From Arthrobacter sp. efr-133-R2A-120 (GTDB taxonomy: Bacteria; Actinomycetota; Actinomycetes; Actinomycetales; Micrococcaceae): DNA of 64,000 nt. Below, piece by piece: positions 47,996-56,483 of this stretch; position 1 is the first letter of the stretch; every line of letters begins with the position of its first letter. The translations under genes and the position numbers were made by a program. Below the pieces are notes generated by a model. That model searched no databases. It was not told where the DNA came from and saw only the letters and a list, made by a program, of their open reading frames with translations. The DNA lies in NCBI RefSeq assembly GCF_030209835.1, contig NZ_JARVRF010000022.1:23519-87518 (forward strand), in the 5' to 3' direction.

Positions 47996-48017
47996 CACCA
48001 CGGCCATCCAAAGGCTC

Positions 48018-48056
48018 GCGGTCCGGACTCATCCTCGCAACCAGAGTCCGGGCCGC
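48018..48056 (+). terminator. Hairpin between dmg and fchA
   Basis: GCGGTCCGGACTC (48018-48030) and GAGTCCGGGCCGC (48044-48056) pair over 13 positions with one T-G; TGTCTTTCCCC follows. It could end the purU-dmg transcript or reduce read-through into fchA-folD. Confidence 0.65.
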
Positions 48057-48130
48057 TGTCTTTCCCCTCGACTCTTCTACCGCCCCAGCTCTCCAAGCCC
48101 AGCCTCGGAAGACCCAGCCCAGGAAGACCC

Positions 48131-48757
48131 ATGATCAGTTCAGAAACAATCAACAATTACCTCACCAGGCTCGCATCACGGCAACCCACCCCCGGCGGAG
48201 GCGCAGCCGCTGCGCTTCACGCCGCCCAAGGTGCCGCCCTCGTTGCAATGGTCGCCAGGTACACCACGGGCGCCAAATACGAGCAACACGCCGCACTGGT
48301 CTCAAGGATCATCGCGGCCGCCGACGAACTTGTGGACGAAGCCCTGCGACTTGCGGACGCCGACGAACTAGCGTTCCAGGCTGTCATTGATTCCTACAAG
48401 CTGCCCTCCGGGACCGAGGCCCTCAACCAAGCGCGGTCGGCAGCAATCCAGGATGCCCTCGTTCACGCTGCACGGACCCCGGCACAGCTGATCAAGGTCT
48501 CAGGAGCCGTCGTCGAACTGGCCACGGAACTGTTCGACGCGGCAAACGCCAACGTGATCAGCGACGTCGCCGCCGCCGCTGACGCTGCCCGCGCGGCCGC
48601 CACCACGGCGCGCGTCAACATCGACATCAACATTGTGGCCATCAAGGACGGCGTTACCCGTGCCCGGCTTGCCGAGCAGGCCGACGGGATCGAAGAGAAG
48701 GTCGTCCTTGCGGCAGACTCGCTCGCGAAGCGCGTGCGCGAAAGGATCCTCGGTTGA
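48131..48757 (+). CDS. fchA: Methenyltetrahydrofolate cyclohydrolase (cyclodeaminase/cyclohydrolase family)
   Basis: A 208-residue all-helical protein of the FTCD_C/FchA family. It starts with LTRLASRQPTPGGGAAAALHAAQGAALVAMVARYT, the glycine-rich conserved opening, and has ADADELAFQAVIDSYKLP (conserved Asp region). It converts 5,10-methenyl-THF to 10-formyl-THF. ATG preceded by AGGAAGACCC. The stop overlaps the TTG of folD, a fixed pair. Because that FolD seems to lack the cyclohydrolase lysine, FchA likely carries that step here. Confidence 0.88.
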   Translation: MISSETINNYLTRLASRQPTPGGGAAAALHAAQGAALVAMVARYTTGAKYEQHAALVSRIIAAADELVDEALRLADADELAFQAVIDSYKLPSGTEALNQARSAAIQDALVHAARTPAQLIKVSGAVVELATELFDAANANVISDVAAAADAARAAATTARVNIDINIVAIKDGVTRARLAEQADGIEEKVVLAADSLAKRVRERILG

Positions 48758-49629
48758 ACGCCACCCTGCTTTCCGGCAAGCCATTGGCCGCGCTCATCCA
48801 GCAAAGGGCCCGGGATGAGGCACGGAACCTCGAAAATGACGGAGTGCGCCCGGTCCTCGCGGTGGTCGTGGCAACAGACGACGAGTCCACGCATTGGTAC
48901 GTCCGCTCCATTGAGCGCGCGGCCGAACGCGCGGGAATCGGCTGCCGGATTCTCGACCTCGGCCACGACGCCACAGAGCAAGTCCTGGCCAGCGTCCTGA
49001 AACACCTCAGCGCGGAACCGTCCGTCAACGGAATCATCTTGCAGGCGCCCCTGCCCGCCGGGGTCAGGACCGATGCCCTGGTCAGCCACATCGCACCGGA
49101 GAAGGACATCGACGGCGCGAACCCGCTCAGCCTCGGCCTGCTGGCCGTGGGGCAACCCGCCTTCGCACCTGCTACGGCCCGGGCCGTCGTCGAGATCCTC
49201 GACCACTACGACATCCCGGTGGCGGGCCGGAACGTCGTCGTCATCGGCCGTTCCGCCGTCGTGGGCAAACCGTTATCACTGCTCCTGCTGGAACGCGACG
49301 CCGCGATCACCGTCTGTCATTCCAAGTCGGGTCCGCTCGAGAGATACACGCAGACTGCCGACGTTGTCGTCGTCGCGGCCGGGCGGACCGGCCTGCTCAC
49401 CGGCGCCCAAGTTTCCTCCGAGTCGGTAGTGATCGACGTCGGCACGAACGTCCTGCCCGACGGATCCCTCGTGGGAGACGTGGACGAAGCCAGCGTGCTG
49501 GGCGTCGCCGCAGCACTGACGCCCGTTCCCGGCGGCGTCGGCACCGTCACCACATCGCTGCTGCTCCTGCACACAGCCGAGGCCGCAAGGGAACAGTTCC
49601 GCTCGTTGATCGCTGGACCTGTCGGCTGA
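48754..49629 (+). CDS. folD: Methylene-THF dehydrogenase (FolD family) with altered cyclohydrolase site
   Basis: A 291-residue FolD: LSGKPLAALIQ start, IILQAPLPAG (substrate Gln), APEKDIDGANP (active Asp), NVVVIGRSAVVGKPLSLLLL (NADP site) and LTPVPGGVGTVT near the end. The catalytic Tyr is present (Tyr49 of HWYVRSIERA) but the Lys of the Y-x-x-x-K motif is Ile53, and the usual PCTP is PATA. In known enzymes this Lys is needed for cyclohydrolase and less for dehydrogenase activity. TTG start overlapping the fchA stop, with AAAGGA 7 bases upstream. Expected reaction: 5,10-methylene-THF to 5,10-methenyl-THF. Confidence 0.9.
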   Translation: MNATLLSGKPLAALIQQRARDEARNLENDGVRPVLAVVVATDDESTHWYVRSIERAAERAGIGCRILDLGHDATEQVLASVLKHLSAEPSVNGIILQAPLPAGVRTDALVSHIAPEKDIDGANPLSLGLLAVGQPAFAPATARAVVEILDHYDIPVAGRNVVVIGRSAVVGKPLSLLLLERDAAITVCHSKSGPLERYTQTADVVVVAAGRTGLLTGAQVSSESVVIDVGTNVLPDGSLVGDVDEASVLGVAAALTPVPGGVGTVTTSLLLLHTAEAAREQFRSLIAGPVG

Positions 49630-49644
49630 CACAAGGGCAAAACC

Positions 49645-49677
49645 ATGCCCGGCCCCGGGGGCAACGGTGCCGGGCAT
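49645..49677. terminator. Hairpin between folD and the second GntR
   Basis: ATGCCCGGC (49645-49653) and GCCGGGCAT (49669-49677) form a perfect 9-bp stem between convergent genes. Confidence 0.7.
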
Positions 49678-49695
49678 CCGGGACACTCAGTTTTG

Positions 49696-50388
49696 CTAGA
49701 GGACCGCCCGGATCAGGTTCTCGAAGTCGGTAACGTGCTTGGCGGTCAGGTCTGCAGCAGCTTCTGCCTCGCCATCGGCAATGCGTTCAAGCAGCTCCAC
49801 GTGCTGGGCGATGTGTTCGGAAACCGGGGGGAGCTTCTCCAGCACGAGACTCCAGATACGGGTCGCCAGGTTGTCGCAGCGAATCAGGACATCCTCCAGA
49901 TGCCGGCTGCCAGTCGCCCGGTAGATGCTGCGGTGCACTCTCATGTCCAAGCGCATGAGGTCCCGCTGTGCCAGGTGGCCGGCCAAGAGCTGCCGAACCT
50001 CCCGGGCAAGCTCCCTTAGCTCCTGCCGCGTCCGGTCCGAAGCCATTCGAGCGGCACGTGCAGATGCCGCAGGCTCCAAAAGCTGACGAATCTCGGAGAT
50101 TTCAGCAAGGTCCGTAATATCCACGCCCGCGGCAAAGGTTCCCCTGCGTGGATAGGCCACCACCAGGTGGTCGCTCTCCAGCCTCTTCATGGCTTCCCGG
50201 ATAGGCGTTCTTCCAACACCAAGCCGACGCGAGATCAAATCATCATTCAAGGGCTCCCCAGGCTTGATATCAAGAACGATGAGCTCATCACACAGCACCC
50301 GGTACGCATACTCGGCATAGGACTCGTCATCCTGCCTCGCAGGCAGCTCCGACTCCCCCATGACCGATAACTTGCCGCTGCTCTCCAC
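49696..50388 (-). CDS. GntR-family regulator, FCD type (paralogue 2)
   Basis: A 230-residue paralogue of the regulator at 43727. Winged helix: PLNDDLISRRLGVGRTPIREAMKRLESDHLVVAYPRRGTFA; FCD domain: ISEIRQLLEPAASARAAR and RVHRSIYRATGSRHLEDVLIRCDNLATRIW. GTG start with AAGGA upstream. It is divergent from fdhF/folE, where the palindrome TGATATATCA lies just downstream of a good promoter. The two GntR proteins may read the same DNA site and sense different metabolites. Cross-regulation is inferred. Confidence 0.9.
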   Translation of the reverse strand: MESSGKLSVMGESELPARQDDESYAEYAYRVLCDELIVLDIKPGEPLNDDLISRRLGVGRTPIREAMKRLESDHLVVAYPRRGTFAAGVDITDLAEISEIRQLLEPAASARAARMASDRTRQELRELAREVRQLLAGHLAQRDLMRLDMRVHRSIYRATGSRHLEDVLIRCDNLATRIWSLVLEKLPPVSEHIAQHVELLERIADGEAEAAADLTAKHVTDFENLIRAVL

Positions 50389-50418
50389 GTCTGATCCTTC
50401 CCGTTAGGTGACGGCGCC

Positions 50419-50466
50419 TTGACTCACCGGCCCCGTGAACATATTATCCCTACAACTGATATATCA
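50419..50466 (+). promoter_or_regulatory. fdhF promoter with GntR operator
   Basis: TTGACT (50419-50424), 17 bases, TATTAT (50442-50447): the best-formed promoter of the region. TGATATATCA (50457-50466) starts 10 bases after the -10, over the expected transcription start, where a bound repressor would block initiation. Confidence 0.7.
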
Positions 50467-50550
50467 ATACGAGCGGGATAAGAATGTCACGAACTTCCTC
50501 CTCCTCACCGCCAGACCTCTCTATCCGGCCAAGATCTGAAGGTAAAGCCC

Positions 50551-52890
50551 ATGGCCTCAAAAGCCCCCCGTGAAAATATCGACGAGTCAAAGCTGACTGT
50601 CACCAAACCCAAATCAAAGGCCGTGGGCCTCCCTGCCGTCACCAACGCGCTGAAAATCTCCCTCGAGCAGATGGGCCCCCTGCGCAGCGTCCAAACTTTG
50701 CTGGCGGTCAACCAGGTGGACGGGTTCGACTGCATGGGCTGCGCCTGGCCGGAACACGACAAACGCCATACAGCCGAGTTCTGCGAGAACGGTGCCAAGG
50801 CCGTCGCGGAAGAAGCCACACGCCGCCGCGTCACGCCGGAGTTCTTCGCATCGCATTCCATAGCTGAACTGAAGACGAGGGACGACTACTGGCTGGGCCA
50901 GCAGGGGCGGCTGACGCACCCCATGCTCCTGGACGAGGGCGCAACGCACTACAGGCCCGTGGATTGGGACGATGCCTTGGAGCTCATCGCACAGGAGATC
51001 AGGGACATGGACAACCCGGACCAGGCGGTGTTTTACACCTCCGGCCGGACGTCAAACGAGGCGGCCTTCGCCTACCAGCTCCTCGTGCGCGGCGTGGGGA
51101 CCAACAATCTTCCGGACTGTTCCAACATGTGCCACGAGTCCTCCGGTTCGGCACTCGTCGAGACCATCGGCATCGGCAAGGGCTCAGTCAGCCTCAAAGA
51201 CGTGGAAACGGCGTCGCTGATTTTCGTGGCGGGCCAAAATCCAGGCACGAACCACCCGCGCATGCTCAGCTCACTGGAGAAGGCCAAGAAAAACGGTGCG
51301 GTTATCGTGTCCGTGAATCCACTTCCTGAAGCCGGACTGCTCAGATTCGAAAACCCGCAGAACCCCGTTGGCATGCTGGTTGGCACCGAACTGACCGACG
51401 ACTTCCTGCAGATCAGGGCCGGGGGCGATCAGGCGCTTTTCCAGGGACTGGGCAAATACCTGCTGGAGGCCGAAGGTGCTGGAAGGACCAGCCCGGGCCT
51501 GCAAACCGTACTCGACCATGACTTCATCAACAATCACACCGTCGGCCTCGATGCCTACCTGAAGCAACTGGAAGATGTTGCGTGGGAGGACATCCTCGAA
51601 GCGACCGGGCTGACGATGGACCAGATCAGGACTACAGGTGAGCGCCTGCTGGCTTCTAAGGCGACCATTGTCTGCTGGGCCATGGGCCTAACACAGCACA
51701 AGCATTCCGTGCCCACGCTCCGCGACGTCGTAAATGTCCTCCTTCTCCAGGGCAACATCGGCAAGCCCGGGGCCGGAGTCTGCCCCGTCCGCGGACATTC
51801 CAATGTCCAGGGTGACCGCACCATGGGCATCTTCGAGCAAATGCCGGAGAAATTCCACGACAGGCTGGACCACGAGTTCCAGTTCCTCTCCCCCCGGGCC
51901 CATGGCTACGACACCGTCGCGGCCATCCGTGCGATGCGGGACGGCAAGGTCCGGGTTTTCGTCGGGATGGGCGGCAATTTTGTGCGGGCGGCCCCGGATT
52001 CTGAAACCACGGAGCAATCCCTGGCCAACACCCGTCTTACGGTCCAGATCTCCACAAAATTGAATCATTCCCACCTGGCGACGGGGCGGCGCGCCCTGAT
52101 CCTTCCCACGCTCGGACGCACCGAGAGGGACACGCAGAGGACGGGTGACCAAAGAGTAACCGTGGAGGATTCCATGAGTGCCGTCCATGCCTCCCGTGGA
52201 CGGCTCAAGCCCGCGAGCGAGCACTTGATGTCAGAAGTGGCGATCGTCTGCAACCTGGCCCACCGGCTCTTCACGGACCGCGAAGGCCATCCCCTGCCCA
52301 ACACCCCCAGGGCCGCCTGGCTCGCGCTCAGGGACGACTATTCCCTGATCAGGAAACACATCGAAGCGGTACTCGACGGCTTCGAGAATTTTGAGGAGAA
52401 GATCCAGAACCCGGGAGGCTTCGTCCTCCCCCACCGGCCCCGGGATGCGAGGGAATTCGACACCGCTTCCGGCAAGGCCCACTTTACGGCGAACGACTTG
52501 GAGTATCTCCGCGTCCCGGAGGGCCGCCTCATCCTCCAGACACTGCGCTCCCACGACCAATACAACACCACCATCTACGGCAAGGACGACCGCTACCGTG
52601 GCATTCACGGCGGTCGCCGGGTGGTCCTCGTGAACGAATCCGATGTGGCCGAACTGGGTTTCGAGAACGGCGACATGGTTCACCTGGTATCCGAATTCCG
52701 GGGCACCGAGCGACGGGCCGAGAATTTCCGCATCGTCTCCTATTCGACGCCAAAGGGCTGCGCCGCAGCCTACTACCCGGAGACCAACGTCCTCGTGCCG
52801 CTGGACTCGGTAGCCGACGTCAGCGGAACCCCGACGTCAAAGTCAGTCATTGTCCGCCTCGAGCCGGCAAGCGCAGGCAGCTATGAGTGA
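50551..52890 (+). CDS. FdhF/YdeP-family molybdopterin oxidoreductase (formate dehydrogenase-like)
   Basis: A 779-residue soluble molybdopterin enzyme of the formate-dehydrogenase-alpha-like FdhF/YdeP group. An N-terminal Cys pair ([11 protein letters not shown]) could bind part of an iron-sulphur cluster. [40 protein letters not shown] contains the position (Cys) that would ligate molybdenum or tungsten, and [45 protein letters not shown] is the pterin-contact block typical of the group. It probably oxidises formate from PurU to CO2. No Tat signal is seen, so cytoplasmic. The electron acceptor is not evident. Followed directly by folE. Confidence 0.85.
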   Translation: MASKAPRENIDESKLTVTKPKSKAVGLPAVTNALKISLEQMGPLRSVQTLLAVNQVDGFDCMGCAWPEHDKRHTAEFCENGAKAVAEEATRRRVTPEFFASHSIAELKTRDDYWLGQQGRLTHPMLLDEGATHYRPVDWDDALELIAQEIRDMDNPDQAVFYTSGRTSNEAAFAYQLLVRGVGTNNLPDCSNMCHESSGSALVETIGIGKGSVSLKDVETASLIFVAGQNPGTNHPRMLSSLEKAKKNGAVIVSVNPLPEAGLLRFENPQNPVGMLVGTELTDDFLQIRAGGDQALFQGLGKYLLEAEGAGRTSPGLQTVLDHDFINNHTVGLDAYLKQLEDVAWEDILEATGLTMDQIRTTGERLLASKATIVCWAMGLTQHKHSVPTLRDVVNVLLLQGNIGKPGAGVCPVRGHSNVQGDRTMGIFEQMPEKFHDRLDHEFQFLSPRAHGYDTVAAIRAMRDGKVRVFVGMGGNFVRAAPDSETTEQSLANTRLTVQISTKLNHSHLATGRRALILPTLGRTERDTQRTGDQRVTVEDSMSAVHASRGRLKPASEHLMSEVAIVCNLAHRLFTDREGHPLPNTPRAAWLALRDDYSLIRKHIEAVLDGFENFEEKIQNPGGFVLPHRPRDAREFDTASGKAHFTANDLEYLRVPEGRLILQTLRSHDQYNTTIYGKDDRYRGIHGGRRVVLVNESDVAELGFENGDMVHLVSEFRGTERRAENFRIVSYSTPKGCAAAYYPETNVLVPLDSVADVSGTPTSKSVIVRLEPASAGSYE

Positions 52891-53485
52891 CAGCCGGACC
52901 GCGGTTGCTGTGTCCTCCCCGGGGGTTGACCGTCCGCGGGTGGAACGGGCCGTCCGGGAATTCCTCCTGGCCGTTGGCGAAGACCCGGACAGGCCCGGCC
53001 TGGTTGAGACCCCCGCGCGCGTCGCCCGCGCAGCGGCGGAAATGTACGGCGGCCTCCACGAAGACCCCCTCGCCGTGCTGGACAAGACGTTTGACCTTGG
53101 CCATGAAGAACTCGTCATCGTCAAGGACATACCCTTTTACTCGACCTGCGAGCATCATCTGGTCCCGTTCCACGGCGTAGCCCACGTCGGATACATCCCC
53201 TCCCCGGATGGATTCGTCACGGGGCTGAGCAAACTCGCCCGACTGGTGGACACCTTCGCTCGAAGGCCCCAAGTTCAGGAGCGGCTCACGACGCAGGTGG
53301 TTGATGCCCTGGTCACTTCGCTTCGACCCCTCGGTGCGATCGTCGTCGTCGAGTGTGAACACCTGTGCATGTCCATGCGGGGCGTCAGAAAACCAGGGTC
53401 AAAGACCATCACCTCCGCGGTGCGGGGCGAGCTCCGGCTGCCAGCCGCCCGCGCAGAAGCACTCAGCCTGATACTCGGCCGCTGA
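52883..53485 (+). CDS. folE: GTP cyclohydrolase I
   Basis: Makes dihydroneopterin triphosphate and formate from GTP, the first step of folate synthesis. The 200 residues contain all family marks: [42 protein letters not shown] (zinc Cys and His), [23 protein letters not shown] and [25 protein letters not shown] (zinc Cys). The ATG at 52883 overlaps the fdhF end by 8 bases, so expression is tied to the formate-oxidising protein. A second folE elsewhere is likely, making this a pathway-dedicated copy; that is inference. Confidence 0.95.
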   Translation: MSDSRTAVAVSSPGVDRPRVERAVREFLLAVGEDPDRPGLVETPARVARAAAEMYGGLHEDPLAVLDKTFDLGHEELVIVKDIPFYSTCEHHLVPFHGVAHVGYIPSPDGFVTGLSKLARLVDTFARRPQVQERLTTQVVDALVTSLRPLGAIVVVECEHLCMSMRGVRKPGSKTITSAVRGELRLPAARAEALSLILGR

Positions 53486-53528
53486 AAAACCTCTGGACAT
53501 GACCCGTTCGGCTCACGTAACATATTTC

Positions 53529-53560
53529 TGATATATCTTTAATAGAAGATCGACATATCA
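53529..53560. promoter_or_regulatory. Two TGATATATCA-like sites upstream of fdhA
   Basis: TGATATATCT (53529-53538, 9 of 10) and CGACATATCA (53551-53560, 8 of 10) lie 22 bases apart, two helical turns, in the folE-fdhA gap. They match the perfect palindromes at 44482 and 50457. Confidence 0.55.
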
Positions 53561-53565
53561 GCGTG

Positions 53566-53688
53566 GTTGCCTCTCTCATCCCCTGAACCGGTCTTGGGGA
53601 ATCGCGTTTCCCGTAAGCGGTGCTTCGGTGGCCTGAATGCCTGGGGAGGTGAGCGCCGGAGCACCGCTTACGGGCAACGGGCAACGGT
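53566..53688 (+). ncRNA. Candidate structured leader RNA before fdhA
   Basis: GTTGCC (53566-53571) can pair with GGCAAC (53683-53688 region), enclosing two arms. The first has CCCC/GGGG around 53580-53600. The second is a very long helix: CCCGTAAGCGGTGCT (53610-53624) pairs perfectly with AGCACCGCTTACGGG (53660-53674) and extends inward six more pairs with two wobbles, giving about 21 bp and a 23-base loop. It lies between the operator and the ribosome-binding site of fdhA, so a riboswitch, attenuator or processed leader is possible. It could also be DNA-level (a large operator). I do not recognise the class. Confidence 0.4.
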
Positions 53689-53746
53689 TTCAGCGAACGT
53701 CCAACCACTGAATCAAAACACCATGAAATGGCCCTTAGGAGTGTCC

Positions 53747-54964
53747 ATGTCAGGAAACAGAGCAGTCGCATACAAGGAACCTGGCGTAGTCGAGATCATT
53801 GACACCGACTACCCGACGTTCGAGCTCAAGGACGGCCCCGGCGTCAACCCCGCCAATGTCGGCCGGAAGGTGCCCCACGGAGCGATCCTGCGCACCGTGA
53901 CCACAAACATCTGCGGCTCCGACCAGCACATGGTGCGCGGCCGCACCACCGCACCGCGGGACCTGGTCCTCGGTCATGAGATCACCGGCGAAGTGGTGGA
54001 AGTTGGCCCGGATGTGGAATTCATCAAGGTGGGCGACATCGTATCGGTGCCTTTCAACATCTCCTGTGGCCGCTGCCGGAACTGCAAGGAACGCAAGACC
54101 GGCATCTGCCTGAACGTCAACCCGGACCGGCCAGGCAGCGCCTACGGCTACGTCGACATGGGCGGATGGGTCGGAGGGCAGGCCGATTATGTTCTGGTGC
54201 CTTATGCGGACTGGAACTTGCTGAAGTTCCCGGACCGGGACCAGGCCTTGGAGAAGATCATGGACTTGACCATGCTCTCGGACATTTTCCCCACCGGCTT
54301 CCACGGAGCAGTCACGGCCGGGGTCGGCGTCGGCTCTACCGTCTATATTGCTGGCGCGGGTCCGGTCGGCCTGGCGGCCGCCGCCGGCGCGCAACTGCTC
54401 GGCGCAGCAGTGGTCATTGTCGGTGACATCAACGAAAACCGCCTCGTCCAGGCCAGGTCATTCGGTTGCGAAACCGTCAATGTCTCCAAGGGCGACCCCA
54501 AGGACCAAATCGAGCAGATCCTCGGCGTGCCCGAAGTGGACTGCGGCGTGGACGCGGTCGGCTTCGAAGCCCGCGGACACGGCAAGGACGCCTCGCACGA
54601 AGCGCCGGCCACTGTGTTGAATTCCCTCATGGACATCACGGCCGCCGGAGGCGCCTTGGGCATCCCTGGCCTGTACGTCACCGGCGATCCAGGTGGAATC
54701 GACGACGCTGCCCAGCACGGTTCCCTCTCGCTCTCCCTAGGCACCGGATGGGCCAAATCCCTGTCCTTCACCACAGGCCAGTGCCCCGTGATGAAGTACA
54801 ACCGGCAACTGATGATGGCGATCCTGCACGACAAAGTCCAGATCGCCAAAGCCGTCAATGCCAAGGCCATCGCGTTGGAGGACGCTCCCCGCGGGTATGC
54901 CGAGTTCGATGCGGGAGCCGCCACGAAGTACGTGCTGAACCCCAACGGTTACGTCAAGGCCTAG
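53747..54964 (+). CDS. fdhA: Glutathione-independent formaldehyde dehydrogenase
   Basis: A 405-residue zinc alcohol-dehydrogenase-family enzyme of the formaldehyde dismutase/dehydrogenase branch. TNICGSDQHMVRGRT (catalytic-zinc Cys), GHEITGEVVEVG (His-Glu), CGRCRNCKERKTGIC (structural zinc), DIFPTGFHGA, the nucleotide motif AGAGPVG and the long insert HGKDASHEAPATVLNS typical of PFDH are all visible. It oxidises formaldehyde to formate with tightly bound NAD. ATG 53747 has AGGAG upstream. It would remove formaldehyde escaping dimethylglycine oxidation. Confidence 0.93.
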   Translation: MSGNRAVAYKEPGVVEIIDTDYPTFELKDGPGVNPANVGRKVPHGAILRTVTTNICGSDQHMVRGRTTAPRDLVLGHEITGEVVEVGPDVEFIKVGDIVSVPFNISCGRCRNCKERKTGICLNVNPDRPGSAYGYVDMGGWVGGQADYVLVPYADWNLLKFPDRDQALEKIMDLTMLSDIFPTGFHGAVTAGVGVGSTVYIAGAGPVGLAAAAGAQLLGAAVVIVGDINENRLVQARSFGCETVNVSKGDPKDQIEQILGVPEVDCGVDAVGFEARGHGKDASHEAPATVLNSLMDITAAGGALGIPGLYVTGDPGGIDDAAQHGSLSLSLGTGWAKSLSFTTGQCPVMKYNRQLMMAILHDKVQIAKAVNAKAIALEDAPRGYAEFDAGAATKYVLNPNGYVKA

Positions 54965-55009
54965 CCGCCACGATTTAGGGGCCGGACCTAATCTGGCCCG
55001 CTCCCCGAA

Positions 55010-55051
55010 GGAACGGCGTTAAGGCCCAAGAAGGTGCCTTATCGCCGTTCC
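55010..55051 (+). terminator. Terminator after fdhA
   Basis: GGAACGGCGTTAAGGC (55010-55025) pairs with GCCTTATCGCCGTTCC (55036-55051), one mismatch, 10-base loop. Confidence 0.8.
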
Positions 55052-55097
55052 CGGGGAACAGCATCCCATTCGGAAAGCCTTCAGATAGGGGCACGGC

Positions 55098-56417
55098 TTG
55101 CCTGCTCGCGATTTAGCCGATCGAGGCGGTCAACCGCGTCGGCCTTCGGGTCCACTGGCTGCTCGAAAGTCCGCGACGAGCTGGTCAGAGGCCCGCCGAC
55201 TGGCATTCGATTGCGCCTCCTCCATCCCGGCGATGCCCGTGCCCCTGGCGGAAACCATCGGACGCACGCTTGCGCGAGCCGTCACAACGAGTCAAGACCT
55301 ACCGCACTACGCATCCTCGGCCATGGACGGCTGGGCCGTCAGTGGCAGCGGACCCTGGACCTTGGTGAAACCGGGTCAACCTCTGGCACCGCACCATGCC
55401 AGCCCTATAGCCACCGGCGGACTGGTGCCTGTCGGTACCGACGCCGTATTACGCCGCGAAAGTGGCCGGACAAGCGATGACATAGCGGGTGTGCCCACGC
55501 TGACCCTCGGCCCCGAAGCAAGGCCCGGCGAACCGCGAAGCGGCCAGCATATCCGCCCAGCAGGCGAGGAAGCCGCTGCAGGCGAAGTGCTGATCCCCGC
55601 AGGCACCGTACTCAATCCCGCCCATATCGCCCTTGCCGCGATCGCCGGCCACGACGAGCTACACGTCTTTGGCAAGCCGCGAGTCACGATCCTGCTGACG
55701 GGCTCGGAAGTGGTCACCTCCGGGATGCCCGCGCCGGGACAGGTCAGGGACGCATTCGGCCCGCAGTTGGGCACGGTCCTTGCAATGCTGGGAGGCGACC
55801 CGGTGGGACGGCGAAGAATCGGGGACTCATATCAGGAGTGGCTCGCCGCCCTCAGCGATACGGGCACCCGCCCGGCGGAGCGGCCCGACGTCGTGATCAC
55901 CACAGGCGGAACCGGCTGCTCCGGAACGGACCACTTCCGCAACGCCATAGCCGCGCTAGGCGGGAGGCTGCTGCTGGACGGCGTCGCCATGCGTCCCGGA
56001 CATCCCGCGGTACTGGCCGAACTGCCGGACGGGCGCTTCGTCGTCGGACTGCCTGGAAACCCGCTGGCCGCCATGATGGCACTGATTACCATTGGTGCGC
56101 CCCTGATCGCGGCATTAGGACACCGTCCGCTTTCGAACCTCAGGCTGGTAGCGTCCGGTACCGCGATTGGCGCCGATCCGGGCCGCACCCGCCTTATGCC
56201 CTTCCGCTTTGACAACGGGCTGGCCTCCCCTGCCCATCACACTGGCCCGGGAATGATGAGGGGACTCGCCTGGGCCGATGGTGTCCTGGCTGTGCCTCCT
56301 CACGGCGCCCAGCCAGGGGAGGACCCGGTTCCCGCCCTGCCACTCCCATGGACCCCGTCCCTGACCGCCGGCTCGGCGGGAAGCCACCTGTTCAATGCCC
56401 CTACGGTTCCGGTCTAG
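55098..56417 (+). CDS. moeA: Molybdopterin molybdotransferase (MoeA)
   Basis: Inserts molybdate into adenylylated molybdopterin. The 439-residue product has the MoeA order: an N-terminal SWSEARRLAFDCASSIPAMPVPLAETIGRTLA, HYASSAMDGWAV (conserved S-A-M-D-G), ATGGLVPVGTDAV, the molybdopterin-binding TTGGTGCSGTDHF, VAMRPGHPAVLAEL and VVGLPGNPLAAMMAL. The start is a TTG at 55098 with AGGGG upstream; no later in-frame start before the conserved region except internal ATGs, so it is accepted with some doubt. Its placement beside fdhF indicates a dedicated cofactor supply. Confidence 0.9.
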   Translation: MPARDLADRGGQPRRPSGPLAARKSATSWSEARRLAFDCASSIPAMPVPLAETIGRTLARAVTTSQDLPHYASSAMDGWAVSGSGPWTLVKPGQPLAPHHASPIATGGLVPVGTDAVLRRESGRTSDDIAGVPTLTLGPEARPGEPRSGQHIRPAGEEAAAGEVLIPAGTVLNPAHIALAAIAGHDELHVFGKPRVTILLTGSEVVTSGMPAPGQVRDAFGPQLGTVLAMLGGDPVGRRRIGDSYQEWLAALSDTGTRPAERPDVVITTGGTGCSGTDHFRNAIAALGGRLLLDGVAMRPGHPAVLAELPDGRFVVGLPGNPLAAMMALITIGAPLIAALGHRPLSNLRLVASGTAIGADPGRTRLMPFRFDNGLASPAHHTGPGMMRGLAWADGVLAVPPHGAQPGEDPVPALPLPWTPSLTAGSAGSHLFNAPTVPV

Positions 56418-56425
56418 GATTTAGA

Positions 56426-56457
56426 GAAACAAGAGGGAGGTTTCAGCCTCTTGTTTC
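56426..56457 (+). terminator. Perfect hairpin between moeA and the IclR gene
   Basis: GAAACAAGAGG (56426-56436) and CCTCTTGTTTC (56447-56457), 11 bp, 10-base loop, 9 bases after the moeA stop. Could alternatively be an IclR operator, lying 27 bases before that gene. Confidence 0.65.
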
Positions 56458-56483
56458 GCCGCAGAAAGACGTAGGTATGGCTC

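Noticed and set aside
53566..53688. Glycine riboswitch before fdhA
   Set aside because: The pathway makes glycine attractive, but I do not see the conserved paired aptamer core of glycine riboswitches; left as an unclassified structured element.
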